DNA of 62,449 nucleotides, taken from positions 1 to 62,449 of the forward strand of contig DATFKK010000019.1 in NCBI GenBank assembly GCA_035268685.1. The letters are read 5' to 3'. Every line of letters begins with the position of its first letter. Position 1 is the first letter of the stretch. Origin of the DNA: Candidatus Krumholzibacteriia bacterium. GTDB lineage: Bacteria; Krumholzibacteriota; Krumholzibacteriia; JAJRXK01. Positions 1 through 9,853 of this stretch are shown here, piece by piece. The notes under the pieces were generated by a model. The model saw nothing but the letters and a program-made list of their open reading frames with translations. It did no database searches and had not been told where the DNA came from. A program made the position numbers and the translations under genes.

Positions 1-1179
1 GACTTCAATGCTCTGCCCGAGCGTTTCACCGCACCCCCCGTTGGTGATGCCGATCGCGTCGAGACCGCAAGTGCCTTCGTCTGGCGCAACGGAACGATCG
101 TGAGTCGCCCGACCGTCGAGTTCGAAGAAGGGCCCGAGGACATCGGGGTCGACCGAGCGGCAATCGATTGGGGAGTGGTGGAAGAAGGGGATGTCATCGG
201 GTACTCGACGATCATCTCCCAGCAAGAACCCTACATGGCCGTGGTCGAGCGAGCGGCCGACCTCTTTCCGACCGTGTACATGGCGATCAGTGTGGACGGC
301 GCCGACCAGTACGCCTACGAGCCGCACTGGCACGGCATCGAGGCCGACGAGCTGCAGATCAAGGAAGAGGACAGCCGCGACGGACGCCCCATGACCGTGA
401 AGATCAACGCGCGGGCGCGTGTGGCCTACGAGGATCCGCCCCGTCGTCGGCCGTTCCCCAGGGACTACCCTCACGTGGCCTTGGTGCTCGAGGAGCTGTA
501 CGTCGATCCCGACGACTCCGGTTTCGTGCAGGCGGGTTGGTTGGACATGACCGGCTGGAACAACTTCGCCGCCCAGTCCGCCGCCGCTGTCGCCGCCGTG
601 GCCGAGGACACCGACGGACTCGACATCACCCTGTCGGCCATCACGACCGGCAAGAAGACCGAGCACGAGAAGGCCGCGGCGATCACCGCGTGGGTGCGTG
701 ACGACATCGAACTGCTCGAGGGTCCCATGATCTCCGAAAGCAGTGTTCGCGACGAGCTGCGCGACGTGGTACGGGAGCGGCAGGGTACCGAGGTCGAGAA
801 GATCATGCTGGCTGCCGTCATGATGGAGCAGGCCGACGTACCGGTGACCATCGCCCGGTTCCGCGATCCCGCTCTCGGCCCGCTCGACGAGGACTGGGAG
901 CACTTCATACAGATCACCGACTCCGTGCTCCGGGTCGACGCCGACGGAGAGGTCCGCTACTACGCTCCACAGTGCGCCGGCTGCGAGCCGGGGACGATTC
1001 CGGCGGCGTGGACCGGCGTGCAGGCCCTGGTCTACGACTACGGCCTGGCGAAGAAGGCCGAGGCCTTCCAGAAGAAGATCCAGGGGGAAGCCGCGGCGGA
1101 TGGTGCGATCAACCTGGCCGCGCTGCGCGAGCGGGTGGCCGGCGAGGACTGGGCGCGGTTCGAGACATTGCAGAACTGA
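1..1179 (+). CDS. DUF3857/transglutaminase-fold protein, 5' end outside window
   Basis: The frame is open from the first base, so the gene begins upstream; 392 residues are visible. The order of segments matches the DUF3857 plus transglutaminase-like proteins at 12.1-14.2 kb and 45.99-48.09 kb: a beta-rich domain containing EEGDVIGYS, a helical region, then a transglutaminase-like core. Where active members have GDCK, this one reads GTEVEKIML, so the nucleophilic Cys is absent and the core is probably non-catalytic. The family is usually exported; no signal peptide can be judged because the N-terminus is missing. It converges on the GH30 gene. The function is unknown; a structural or binding role outside the cytoplasm is an inference. 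Confidence 0.75.
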   Translation, partial: DFNALPERFTAPPVGDADRVETASAFVWRNGTIVSRPTVEFEEGPEDIGVDRAAIDWGVVEEGDVIGYSTIISQQEPYMAVVERAADLFPTVYMAISVDGADQYAYEPHWHGIEADELQIKEEDSRDGRPMTVKINARARVAYEDPPRRRPFPRDYPHVALVLEELYVDPDDSGFVQAGWLDMTGWNNFAAQSAAAVAAVAEDTDGLDITLSAITTGKKTEHEKAAAITAWVRDDIELLEGPMISESSVRDELRDVVRERQGTEVEKIMLAAVMMEQADVPVTIARFRDPALGPLDEDWEHFIQITDSVLRVDADGEVRYYAPQCAGCEPGTIPAAWTGVQALVYDYGLAKKAEAFQKKIQGEAAADGAINLAALRERVAGEDWARFETLQN

Positions 1180-1248
1180 TGCCCGACTTCCGCCCCCTCG
1201 ACGAGGGCGAACCGGAGAGGTCCTGCTGCCGTTCGTCGTCGTGGAGGG

Positions 1249-1267
1249 CGGGCCGTGTCGTGGCCCG
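1249..1267. terminator. Short GC hairpin between convergent genes
   Basis: A 6-bp perfect stem (CGGGCC/GGCCCG) with a 7-nt loop lies just beyond the end of the GH30 gene. There is no T tract. It may be a weak bidirectional terminator. Confidence 0.25.
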
Positions 1268-1268
1268 G

Positions 1269-2927
1269 TCACTCCATCTCGAACCGCACCGTCTGCATCG
1301 CGTTCGCCGGCACGTCGATCGCGGCAACGCTCAGGTCGACCTCCAGATCGACGCGTAGCGGATCCTTCGTGGTGTTCAGCAGTTGCACCGTGACCGTTCC
1401 GTCGTCGGCGCGGGTCGCACAGGCGTGCAGGTCGTCGCTGCCGAGGCCGCCGAGGGTGCGTTCGGTCGTCAAGACGCGGTCGCCCGGGCGGATCGTTCGG
1501 CTGAACTGCGACAGCACGTGGAAGATCGGCGTGAAATGGATCTTCTGCGTCTCGGTGTCGATCATGATCGGCGCGCCGCAGAAGTTGCCCACGTGGTTCG
1601 GTCCGCCATGGCGGTCGAGCACCACGTTCCAGTCGATCCATCCACTCAGGCCGTGGTCGAGGCCCACGATCACGTCGCGTGCGTAGCGGTGGACGGGTAC
1701 GTACATGGGGTGGTCGGCCGCACTCTCGCCGGCCCAGGTGGCGGTGTAGGCCCAGTCGGTGGCGTTGCGGTTCCACCACCAGGTGTCGTTGTCGAACCAG
1801 CCCTCTTCCTCGAAACCGTCCGGATCCTCGATCCCCGGCCCGGCCTCCTGTCCGAGATCGTCGATGCAGCCCTCGGTGTGCAACAGCGTGTAGCGTAGAT
1901 ACTCGGCACGGACTCGCGCGATCGTGTCCTCGTACACGTCGACCGTGCTCGAGTACCAGTGCACCGCGACGCCGTCGACGTATTCGCGCGAGCGGGGGTC
2001 GGTCAAGATCACCTGGGCCCATTTCTCGAGACCGTCACGGTTCTGGTCGTACACGAAGAGCTTCGTGTCGCCGAAGCCGCGGATCTGCAGCACGGGGCCG
2101 AGGTGGACGTTGACGAACGTGTTCTGTTCCTGCGGCGTGAAGTGCATCGACTCCCAGAATCCACCGTTGCCATGGGGTTCGTTGACGGGTGTGATTCCCC
2201 AGATCGGGACACCGGCCGCGCGGTAGGCGTCGAGATAGCGGACGAGGTAGTCGGCGTAGGTGCCGTAGTGCTGCGGCAGCAGTGAGCCACCGGTTCCCTG
2301 CCAGTCGTTCTCCTCGCTGCTGGGAATGAACCATTCCCCGGTGTTCTTCATCCACGGTGGGGCCGTCCACGCGGATGCCACGATCCGGAGCGCGTCGCCC
2401 TGCGCGTTCTTGATGGCCAGCGCCTCTCGGATCATCGGCAACAGGTCGTAGTCGGGATCGACCACGCCGGCGTGGCGATCGGGATCGAAGCCGGCCCGGT
2501 CGGGCGCGATGGAGAACGACGACAGGTCGTCGTCGCCGGGTTCGGGAGCATAGGAGTACTTGCCCTCGACCGTGAAGTCACACGAGCCGATGTGCGTCCG
2601 CGTCATCGAGAAGTTCGCCCCCTCGTGGCCCCAGATCCGGGCCATGACTTCGCGGCGCCGCTGCGGATCGAGGTGGGCGAGGACGAAGGCCGACGACTCG
2701 GTGATCGACGAGCCGATGCCCTCGACCGCGTGCCGCGCGCGTCGTGGGTACACGCGGATCGACGGTCCTTTCGCGTCGCGCTCGACGAAATCGACGTTCT
2801 CGAGCGGGGCGAGAGCGCGTCCGTCTTCGGCGGTGACCAGGATCTCGGTGGTCGTCGTCACGGTGGCGTGGGTGGTCGTGGCGATGGCCGCGACCAGGGC
2901 GAGGGTCAGGACGGCGAGGCGTTTCAC
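1269..2927 (-). CDS. GH30-family glycoside hydrolase, exported
   Basis: A 552-residue retaining glycosidase of the GH30 (glucosylceramidase/xylanase-like) type. A GTG start at 2927 is chosen because GGAGG lies about 9 nt upstream and the next residues (MKRLAVLTLALVAAIATTTH) form a signal peptide; longer in-frame extensions have no such features. The TIM barrel carries the expected acid/base Glu in TPVNEP (about residue 250) and the nucleophile Glu in HTEGC (about 352). WTAPPWMK, a typical GH30 substrate-cleft motif, is at about 188. It probably cleaves a polysaccharide or glycoside outside the cytoplasm; the substrate cannot be told from sequence. It diverges from the M16 operon, and no sugar transporter lies nearby. 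Confidence 0.85.
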   Translation of the reverse strand: MKRLAVLTLALVAAIATTTHATVTTTTEILVTAEDGRALAPLENVDFVERDAKGPSIRVYPRRARHAVEGIGSSITESSAFVLAHLDPQRRREVMARIWGHEGANFSMTRTHIGSCDFTVEGKYSYAPEPGDDDLSSFSIAPDRAGFDPDRHAGVVDPDYDLLPMIREALAIKNAQGDALRIVASAWTAPPWMKNTGEWFIPSSEENDWQGTGGSLLPQHYGTYADYLVRYLDAYRAAGVPIWGITPVNEPHGNGGFWESMHFTPQEQNTFVNVHLGPVLQIRGFGDTKLFVYDQNRDGLEKWAQVILTDPRSREYVDGVAVHWYSSTVDVYEDTIARVRAEYLRYTLLHTEGCIDDLGQEAGPGIEDPDGFEEEGWFDNDTWWWNRNATDWAYTATWAGESAADHPMYVPVHRYARDVIVGLDHGLSGWIDWNVVLDRHGGPNHVGNFCGAPIMIDTETQKIHFTPIFHVLSQFSRTIRPGDRVLTTERTLGGLGSDDLHACATRADDGTVTVQLLNTTKDPLRVDLEVDLSVAAIDVPANAMQTVRFEME

Positions 2928-3265
2928 GGGTGAGCATCCTCCGGGAGGCGGAACGAGGCCGCAGGATAGCACTCGGGGCTGAGCGGCCAAGCCCGGAACG
3001 GAGCCGCCGGCGATCCGCCCCCCCTCACGCTGCCAGGATCGACCGGGGCGAAGGCGGAAACAGCCGTCCGGTGCTCGTCCCCGGTGGTCACCGGCCCCCT
3101 GCCGGGCCGGGTTCGCCCCTGGAAAACCGTCTCGCCCTTCCCTACAATCCCGGGGCTGCCGACCTCCTGGAGCGATCCGGATCGCCGTCGAACGCGGTGC
3201 TCCGTCCTTCCAGGGGGTCTTCGTCGTCCTGTTCCACGAATCCATCCCCGTCGGAAAGGCCCGTC
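2928..3265. other. Divergent intergenic region (338 nt)
   Basis: This non-coding stretch separates the GH30 gene (left) from the M16 pair (right). It holds the GH30 Shine-Dalgarno, an inverted repeat CCGGTG-GT-CACCGG at 3081-3094 that could be an operator, and a -10-like TACAAT at 3143-3148. No convincing small ORF was seen. Confidence 0.5.
3120..3148 (+). promoter_or_regulatory. Candidate promoter for the M16 pair
   Basis: TACAAT (3143-3148) is a good -10 hexamer in a GC-rich region. The hexamer 17 nt upstream, TGGAAA, is a poor -35. It would give a leader of about 110 nt before the ATG at 3266. Confidence 0.35.
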
Positions 3266-4675
3266 ATGCGCTTCGCACGACCGACCTGGACCTTCGTCGC
3301 CGCTCTGGCGCTCGCCGCTCTACCGGCGACCCCGGCGACGTCCAGCGAGGTGGAGACCCATACCGGGTTCTTCCCCTACCCCGTCCACCGCGAGATCCTG
3401 CCGAACGGCCTGCACGTCCTGGCCATCGAGATGCCCGAATTCGCCGACGTGCTCAGCTACAACGCCATGGTGCTGGCCGGTGCGCGCAACGAGACCATCG
3501 AGGGCCAGTCGGGTCTCGCGCACCTCTTCGAGCACATCATGTTCCGCCACATGTACGGCGACGAGGTCGGTGGCTACGACAAGGCCATCGGGGACATGGG
3601 CGCCTTCAACAACGCCTGGACCTGGTTCGACGTGACCTTCTACCACCCCGTCACCTTCAAGTCGAACTTCGAGATGCTGCACGATCTCGAGCAGGGACGC
3701 TTCAAGGACCTGCAGTTCACCGAGAAGATCTTCGAGACCGAGGCGGGCGCGGTGCTCGGCGAGTACCGCAACAACGCCGCCGACCCGTCGCTGCGGGTGT
3801 CCGAGGTGCAGTTGGCCGCCATGTACGGTGAGTACGGCTACGGCCACACGGCCATGGGCTACCTCGAGGACGTCAAGGACATGCCCAACGAGTACGAGGC
3901 GGCCGTGACGTTCTACGAGGAGTTCTACCGGCCGAACAACACGTTGCTGGTGATGAGCGGTGACGTCACGCGCGACGAGGTCTTCGACGCCGCGCGCGAG
4001 GGTTACGGTGACTGGGAGAGGGGCGAGATTCCCTCGGCCGGCGAGGCCCCGCCCGTGAACGGCCCCAAGCGCGAGCGCGTGGACTGGCCGGCCGAGATCC
4101 CGCCGCGTGTGCAACTCACCTATCGGATGCCGCCGCACCGCACGGGCAGCGTGGAGACCGCCGTGGGTCAGGTCCTGCCCGAGCTGCTGGTGAGCGAGAC
4201 GGCACCGTTGTACCAGACACTGCGCTCGGAGAAGCAGATCGCCTCGTCCCTGTCGTTGGGCAAGGCCCAGTACGAGTCCTTCGGGCCCGGCCCCTTCGTC
4301 CTGCAGTCGGTGCTGTTCCTGTCGGATCACCAGGAACGTGGGCAGGAAGTGATCGAGGAAGCGCTGACCGACATGGAGTCGGCGGTGGAGGACCTGAAGT
4401 GGTTCTCGCAGCGGGACGACGCCGAGGAGGTGCTGGAACGGCTGAAGAGCAAGTACCAGTACGACCTGCTGTCGCGGATCAGCAGTCCGGCCGACGCCGC
4501 GTCGACCTTCGCCTGGTACTACCGCTTCGAACGCGATCTGGCCGTGTTCGACGAGCTGGTGGCCAGCGTGAAGGCGCTGACCCCCGAGGACGTCGACCGC
4601 TTCGCGCAGCAGTACTTCGTCGACGGCAATCAGGTCGTCGTGACCCTCGTCGGTGGCGCCGAGGGCGCGCGCTAG
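3266..4675 (+). CDS. M16 zinc metallopeptidase, catalytic partner, exported
   Basis: A 469-residue M16 (pitrilysin/insulinase, bacterial M16B-like) peptidase. The ATG at 3266 follows GGAAAGG and opens a signal peptide (MRFARPTWTFVAALALAALP), so the enzyme probably works in the periplasm. The inverted zinc motif HLFEH is at residues 86-90, and the third ligand is Glu166 in GEYRN, 77 residues after Glu89, which is the expected spacing. A second, inactive-type M16 domain follows. The next gene starts 13 nt downstream and encodes a second M16 protein without zinc ligands, so the two very likely form one heterodimeric peptidase, as in other split M16B pairs. Confidence 0.9.
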   Translation: MRFARPTWTFVAALALAALPATPATSSEVETHTGFFPYPVHREILPNGLHVLAIEMPEFADVLSYNAMVLAGARNETIEGQSGLAHLFEHIMFRHMYGDEVGGYDKAIGDMGAFNNAWTWFDVTFYHPVTFKSNFEMLHDLEQGRFKDLQFTEKIFETEAGAVLGEYRNNAADPSLRVSEVQLAAMYGEYGYGHTAMGYLEDVKDMPNEYEAAVTFYEEFYRPNNTLLVMSGDVTRDEVFDAAREGYGDWERGEIPSAGEAPPVNGPKRERVDWPAEIPPRVQLTYRMPPHRTGSVETAVGQVLPELLVSETAPLYQTLRSEKQIASSLSLGKAQYESFGPGPFVLQSVLFLSDHQERGQEVIEEALTDMESAVEDLKWFSQRDDAEEVLERLKSKYQYDLLSRISSPADAASTFAWYYRFERDLAVFDELVASVKALTPEDVDRFAQQYFVDGNQVVVTLVGGAEGAR

Positions 4676-4688
4676 GAAGGAGACCACG

Positions 4689-6338
4689 ATGACCGTTCCA
4701 GAGTTCCGGCACGTCGTTGCCCTGTTCCTGCTGATCCTCGCGCCGGCTGCGTTCGGGCAGACCGCCGACGGACCGCAGGTCGTCACGCTCGACTCGAGTT
4801 CCCCGCTGATCGAAGTGCGGATCATGGTGAAGGCCGGATCGATGCACGACCCCGTGGGCAAGGAAGGTCTGGCCTCGATCACCGCCGATGCGCTGCTCGA
4901 GGGCGGCTTCGGGCCCTCCGACGCCATCGTCACCAAGGAAGAGTTGGCCCGCCGCACGAGTGCTTGGGGTGGGGCCGCGAACCCCTCGGTGAGCGCCGGC
5001 AAGGAGACCACGACTTTCTCCATGGTGATCCCCCGCGACGTGCTCGATCGCTACGTCACCGAGGTCCTGCGGCCGCTCTTCGCGTCGCCGCGCTTCGATG
5101 CCGACGAGATCGCGCGTCTGAAGAACGAGGCCTCTACCTACCTGACCAGTGCTCTCCGCTACACCCAGACCGAGATGGTGGGCCTCGAGGCGCTGGACAA
5201 CTACGTGTTCGGGGGCACGCCGCGTGGCCATGCCGTGTCGGGAACGGTACAGGGGGTCACCGCCATCGAGGCGGCCGATGTCCGGGGCTTCTTCAACGCG
5301 CACTACCGACCCGCGAACATGATCGTGGGCATGTCGACCACCGACGAGACGGTGATCGACACCGTGGTCGGCGCCCTCGCCGGCAGCGGCAACGCCCGCG
5401 GCGCCCTGAACGAGCCGGAGACGCCACAGCCGCTCCCGGCGCCCGCGATCGAGGGCCGCGAGGCGGTCGTGGTGAAGGTGGCCGACTCCGGCGCCACCGG
5501 CGTGCACTTCGCCCATCCGCTGCCCGTCGACCGCCGCGACGAGGACTTCTGGCCGCTGTGGGTGGCCAACGTGCACCTCGGCACGCACCGCGACTCGCAC
5601 GGCGTCCTGTACAAGCAGATCCGCGAGGAGCGCGGCTACAACTACGGCGACTACTCCTACGTGGAGCACTTCCCGTACCGGCCGTACGCGCTGTTCCCGC
5701 CGTTCAACTTCCCGCGCACGGAGAACTACTTCAGCGTGTGGATCCGCCCGGTCTCGAGCGATCACGCCCATCACCTGCTGAAGGCCGCGGTCTACGAGTA
5801 CGAGCGGATGATCGCGGAGGGCCTGACCGAGGAGCAGGTCGAGGCCTCGAAGAACAAGGCCCGCGTGCTGTACCTGAACTACGCCGAGACCGCCTCGCGA
5901 CTGCTCGCGGCGAAGGTCGACGACGCCTACTTCGGGATGGAGCCGGGCTACCTCGAGGGCTACCTCGACCGCATCGACGCCATCACCACCGAACAGGTGA
6001 ACGCGGCCATCCGCCGTTACATGTCGACCGACGACCTCAAGATCCTGCTGGTGGCCGAGGGAAGCCGGGCCGGGGATCTCGCGCAGAGCATCCGTGAGGA
6101 CGGCGTGGTCTACGGCAAGCAGCCGGCCGACTACCGGCTCGAGTCCACCGAGCTCGACGACGGCACCACCCTGTGGGAAGTGCCCGAGAACCGCCTCGAG
6201 ACCCTGCGTCTCGACGCGGTGTGGGCGCACCATCGCCTCGACGTCGATCCCGACCGCGTGCGGGTCGTGCCCGTGCGGGCGCTGTTCGAGTCGCGGGACT
6301 TCATCGACGAGGAGGCCGCGCAGCCCGACGCGCGGTGA
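4689..6338 (+). CDS. M16-family protein lacking the zinc motif, partner subunit, exported
   Basis: A 549-residue M16-fold protein. The ATG at 4689 has AGGAAGGA just upstream and a signal peptide (LFLLILAPAAFGQ). At the place of HxxEH it reads SITAD (residues 63-67), so it cannot bind catalytic zinc. It keeps the REERGYNYG region (about residue 311), which in inactive M16 subunits supplies Arg/Tyr residues contacting substrate. The natural reading is the non-catalytic half of the peptidase encoded by the preceding gene. An extra C-terminal part of about 80 residues extends beyond the usual fold. Confidence 0.88.
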   Translation: MTVPEFRHVVALFLLILAPAAFGQTADGPQVVTLDSSSPLIEVRIMVKAGSMHDPVGKEGLASITADALLEGGFGPSDAIVTKEELARRTSAWGGAANPSVSAGKETTTFSMVIPRDVLDRYVTEVLRPLFASPRFDADEIARLKNEASTYLTSALRYTQTEMVGLEALDNYVFGGTPRGHAVSGTVQGVTAIEAADVRGFFNAHYRPANMIVGMSTTDETVIDTVVGALAGSGNARGALNEPETPQPLPAPAIEGREAVVVKVADSGATGVHFAHPLPVDRRDEDFWPLWVANVHLGTHRDSHGVLYKQIREERGYNYGDYSYVEHFPYRPYALFPPFNFPRTENYFSVWIRPVSSDHAHHLLKAAVYEYERMIAEGLTEEQVEASKNKARVLYLNYAETASRLLAAKVDDAYFGMEPGYLEGYLDRIDAITTEQVNAAIRRYMSTDDLKILLVAEGSRAGDLAQSIREDGVVYGKQPADYRLESTELDDGTTLWEVPENRLETLRLDAVWAHHRLDVDPDRVRVVPVRALFESRDFIDEEAAQPDAR

Positions 6339-6348
6339 TCCCGCTCGG

Positions 6349-6377
6349 GGGCGGGCCGGTGCACGGCCGGTCCGCCC
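6349..6377. terminator. Bidirectional GC-rich hairpin
   Basis: An 11-bp stem (one G-U wobble) with a 7-nt loop fills the gap between the convergent M16 and glycosyltransferase genes. No U tract follows on either strand. Confidence 0.5.
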
Positions 6378-7901
6378 TCATCTCCCCGTTACGCCGGTGG
6401 GCCGCACCCACAGGACCGCTCCCTGCTCGGTCCGGGCGCGCACCTCGAAGCCCGCGCGCTCCAGTCGCTCCTCCACGTCGCCTTCGAAGCGCGGTTCGAC
6501 GCCCGAGAGGAAGGCGGTGACCCGCGGCGTGATCTCGAGCAGGTCGCTGCCGCCGGCGTCGTGGCGTTCCTGTACGGGATCCATCAGGTCGCGCACGCGC
6601 ACGAGGAAGGGTCCGCTGGTGCTGCGCGGATCGACGGGGAGCCCGGCCTCGAGGACGTGGAGCGGTGACAGAGTGGTCACCGGTCCGCCCGGGTCGACGT
6701 CGGACAGGGGCGCGACCGTGTGTTCGAAACGCGACGTCCGCCAGGTCTCCGGATCGAACAGACGACCCACGACGGCCGCCTCGTACCGCAGGGGACCGAC
6801 CGCGGCGAGGAGCGCGGCGACCAGCAGCAGGGAGTCGAACAGGCGGTGTTCGATCCGCGCGGTGAACACGACGGTGGCCACCGCCAGTCCGACCAGGAAG
6901 ATCGCCGCGTGCTGCGGCCACCACGGCGACGGAGCCACCGTCGCCAGTCCCACGCCCAGGCAGAGCACGCCGAAGGCCAGTGCCCGCGGCCACCCACCGA
7001 TCCCGGCACGCAGCCGGAGCCCGAGGGCGACCAGCGCGACCGCCATCGCCGCCGGCAGCGCGGGGTCGGTCGTCTCGGCGCGCAACCACCGCAGGAAGGC
7101 CCCGCGGCCGGTGTCGAAGGGTTCGACGCCCGTCGCCCACGCGCGGTTCAGCGCGTGGTAGCCCAGGTTCTGGAACAGGAATTCCTGCGGTGCCTGGACC
7201 CACGCCACGACCACGGGCACGAGGGCGACGGCGAATCCGAGCACGGCCGGCCCGAGCAGCGACCGATGCCGTGACCGCGGATCGATCATCGCCGCGGCCA
7301 GCGCACCGATGGCCACGATCGCCCAGGTCAGCCGCGTGCCCACCGCCAGGCCCACCAGCAGGCCCACGACCGCTGCGCGCCACGGGGGCCGTCGCGGCCC
7401 ACACGTGGTCGCCACCACCAGCGCCGCGAGCGCGAAGGACACCGGCAGCAGATGATTGCTCGCGTGCGCGGCCACGAACGCGAAGGCCGGCTGCAAGGCG
7501 AGCAACACCGCCAGTGCGAGTCCGCGTCCCGCCCCCGCCCCGAAGCGCATCGACAGCACGACGAGCAGGCCCAGGCAGACCGTCGCCACACTCGCCGTGA
7601 ACACACGACCGGTCCGCAGCACCGAGCGCGAGGTGGCGTCGTCGAGCAACGGCGACAGGATCCACGCCGCGTAGGGCATCTGGAGGAAGGGGAGGTCTTC
7701 GTACAGCGCGTGGTCGTCGGCGAGGGCGCCGGCCGTGAGGTACATCGACTCGTCGCGGTCGAGCTCGGCGTCGAGCGCGCGCGCGAACACGAGGGCGACC
7801 AGGGCCGCGGCCACCACGACCAGGAGTCCGCGACCGGCGATCGAAACTGCGTGCGGAGTCGTGGAACCGGAGGGCACGGTCGGGTCCTCTTCGCCGGGCA
7901 C
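6378..7901 (-). CDS. GT-C fold membrane glycosyltransferase (GT39/GT83-like)
   Basis: A 507-residue integral membrane protein with roughly ten hydrophobic segments over the first 360 residues and a soluble C-terminal domain. The first luminal loop carries ELDRDESMYLTAG, the acidic Asp/Glu motif that GT-C enzymes (ArnT, PMT and relatives) place right after the first membrane helix. Such enzymes move sugars from polyprenyl-phosphate donors to lipids or proteins on the outer face of the inner membrane. Acceptor and sugar are unknown. It stands alone between the M16 pair and the lipoprotein operon. Confidence 0.7.
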   Translation of the reverse strand: MPGEEDPTVPSGSTTPHAVSIAGRGLLVVVAAALVALVFARALDAELDRDESMYLTAGALADDHALYEDLPFLQMPYAAWILSPLLDDATSRSVLRTGRVFTASVATVCLGLLVVLSMRFGAGAGRGLALAVLLALQPAFAFVAAHASNHLLPVSFALAALVVATTCGPRRPPWRAAVVGLLVGLAVGTRLTWAIVAIGALAAAMIDPRSRHRSLLGPAVLGFAVALVPVVVAWVQAPQEFLFQNLGYHALNRAWATGVEPFDTGRGAFLRWLRAETTDPALPAAMAVALVALGLRLRAGIGGWPRALAFGVLCLGVGLATVAPSPWWPQHAAIFLVGLAVATVVFTARIEHRLFDSLLLVAALLAAVGPLRYEAAVVGRLFDPETWRTSRFEHTVAPLSDVDPGGPVTTLSPLHVLEAGLPVDPRSTSGPFLVRVRDLMDPVQERHDAGGSDLLEITPRVTAFLSGVEPRFEGDVEERLERAGFEVRARTEQGAVLWVRPTGVTGR

Positions 7902-7981
7902 GCCGTGCGTGCTCCGTGGGCGTCGGGAAGATCCGTGCCAGCGAACCCGGCAACGGGGCCGCCGTCAAGTCGCGGTGCGCG

Positions 7982-9853
7982 TCAGTCGAAGAACAACCGC
8001 ACGCCCTCGAGTCCTCCGTAGGTGAAGCGGATGTCCAACCGGGCCGCGCGGCCGCTGCTCGCATCGAGCTCGAGCGTCTCGGCCCCGCTCAGCAGCGAAC
8101 CCTGCACGTCGATCAACTGGTCCTGTGCGTCGTACAGGAAGGCCACCGTGCGCGATCCGAGTCCGCCGTCGCAGCCGTCGTCGCAGAAGTCCACGACATC
8201 GATCTCCACGCAGCCGAGCGTGCGGGCGTCGCCGCTCAGGTCGATCGACACCCGGCTGCAGTTCTCGAAGAACAGGAAGGTGTCGGCGCCGCGGGCGGTG
8301 CCGTCGATCGAACCGTTGCACGGCGACTGCGATGTGTCGCAGTCGAAGAAGTCGCCGGCCTGTGCCGGGAGCACTTCACGTACGCTCACCGGGAAGCCCC
8401 GTACGGTGCGGCTCGCGTTGCAGTCGAGCGTGGAGGTGGCTCCGCTGCTCGCCCGGAAGTCGAGGAACACGTCGGCCGTGCCGCTGCAGTCGCCGCTGCC
8501 CCCGGTGCCCGGGTCGGACACGCCCGGATGGGTGAAGATCCCCTCGGCACCGACGAAGGCCAGCGTGGTGTCGTCGTGGGCCCACACGTCGTAGAGGTTC
8601 GCGTTGGTCTGCACGATCTGTGGCGCGAAGAAGGCCGTCTCCTCGAGCAGCGTTCCCCGCGTGCCCACGGCGAAGGTGCGGTTCGCGCTGCCCCACACGC
8701 CGTTCAGCAGGCCCGAAAGCGATGCGCCCGGCTGCTCGACCGTCCACGCCGTACCGTCGAAGTGCAGCACGATCGGCTCGCGCGGCTGACCGGGGACGGT
8801 CTCCCACCCCACGGCATGGACGTCGTCGGCTGCTCGGGCCCATAGCCCGCGGACCGTGAAGCGCGCCGTGAGTTCGTTGCCGAGGTCGACGACCGACCAC
8901 GCGCCGTCGCTGCGCTCGAGCAGGACGTCGTCGCCTCCGGCGAAGGCCTCGCCCGGGCCGGTGACCACGACGGCGTGCAGGGGACGGGGGACGGGGAAAC
9001 CGGGAACCGTCGGCACACCGGTCGCGGCGGTCCACGCGCTGCCATCGTTCTCGACGATGGTCTGGCCGTAGCCCGCGGCGATCCGCCAGGCCCCGTTGCC
9101 GTGGATCGCGAGCAGGGCCTCCGGATTCGTGGCGACCTCCGTCCACGTCGTGCCGTCGGGGCTGCGCAGGATCCGCCCCGTGCCGTCGTAGGCCAGGGCG
9201 AAGTGTTCGTCGGGTGCCGCGCCCCAGCCGTCGAAGAAGCGGCCGCCGGCCACGGTGTGGGCGGTGGCGACGTCGTTGCCGTTCCAGTGCACGATGCGTC
9301 CGTCGCCGTCGGACTCGCGGCCGTAGGCGTACACGTCGTCGGGGCCGAAGCCGAAGGTGCCGTAGAAGGTGTTCACGCCGTCGACGCGCGCGGCCGCGTA
9401 GGTCGAGAAGTGTTGCAACGGAACGGTCAGCGTGCCGTTGCTCGCACTGCCGGCGGCTTCCACCAGGGCGCCCTCGACCACCGTCCAGCCGCCGTCGTCC
9501 CACCTGAGCAGGGCCAGCTCGTGGGGCAACGTGGCGTCGGCCAGATCGCCGGCCAGGAAGTCGAAGCGGAACTCGACCGGCTCGGCGAACTGCGCACCGC
9601 TCGGACCGAACTCGTAGGCGCGGCCGATCACGTCGGCCGGAGCCCGGGAGGCCTCGCGGATGGTCACGGTGGTGGCGTCGGACAGTGAGCCCGGCGGGAA
9701 CTCGAGGGTGATCCCGTCGTCGGGAACGCGCAGGGTCCCCCCGCTGGCGTCGACGACCTCTTCGGCCAGCGGTGGTGCGAGGGGTGCGTTCTCGTCGTCG
9801 CCCGAGCATCCGGCGACCACCAGCAGGGTGGCGAGGATCAGGATGCGGTTCAC
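7982..9853 (-). CDS. Lipoprotein with ZU5-like domain and beta-propeller
   Basis: A 623-residue predicted lipoprotein: a short signal ends in the lipobox VAGC. Residues about 30-130 resemble a ZU5-type domain (GGTLRVP, then a LEFPPGSLSD segment). Next come about 300 residues of repeated units of the W-G-S/A-x-D-V-x-A-V-G kind, as in BNR/Kelch-like propellers, and then a Cys-rich C-terminal domain. The GTG start overlaps the stop of the Kelch gene (GTGA), with GGAGGTGACC upstream, so translation is probably coupled. It is probably a surface or periplasmic protein; binding partner unknown. Confidence 0.75.
   Translation of the reverse strand: MNRILILATLLVVAGCSGDDENAPLAPPLAEEVVDASGGTLRVPDDGITLEFPPGSLSDATTVTIREASRAPADVIGRAYEFGPSGAQFAEPVEFRFDFLAGDLADATLPHELALLRWDDGGWTVVEGALVEAAGSASNGTLTVPLQHFSTYAAARVDGVNTFYGTFGFGPDDVYAYGRESDGDGRIVHWNGNDVATAHTVAGGRFFDGWGAAPDEHFALAYDGTGRILRSPDGTTWTEVATNPEALLAIHGNGAWRIAAGYGQTIVENDGSAWTAATGVPTVPGFPVPRPLHAVVVTGPGEAFAGGDDVLLERSDGAWSVVDLGNELTARFTVRGLWARAADDVHAVGWETVPGQPREPIVLHFDGTAWTVEQPGASLSGLLNGVWGSANRTFAVGTRGTLLEETAFFAPQIVQTNANLYDVWAHDDTTLAFVGAEGIFTHPGVSDPGTGGSGDCSGTADVFLDFRASSGATSTLDCNASRTVRGFPVSVREVLPAQAGDFFDCDTSQSPCNGSIDGTARGADTFLFFENCSRVSIDLSGDARTLGCVEIDVVDFCDDGCDGGLGSRTVAFLYDAQDQLIDVQGSLLSGAETLELDASSGRAARLDIRFTYGGLEGVRLFFD

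Noticed and set aside
559-605. Low-complexity acidic/Lys tract in the Tricorn protein (residues given) as a repeat element
   Set aside because: It is a plain linker in the protein; no DNA repeat structure was seen.
3320-6233. Long open frames antisense to the M16 genes (and similar ones opposite the amidohydrolase, thiamine, Tricorn and antiporter genes)
   Set aside because: They are the mirror image of strongly GC3-biased genes, have low-complexity Arg/Val/His composition, and lack motifs and ribosome-binding sites.
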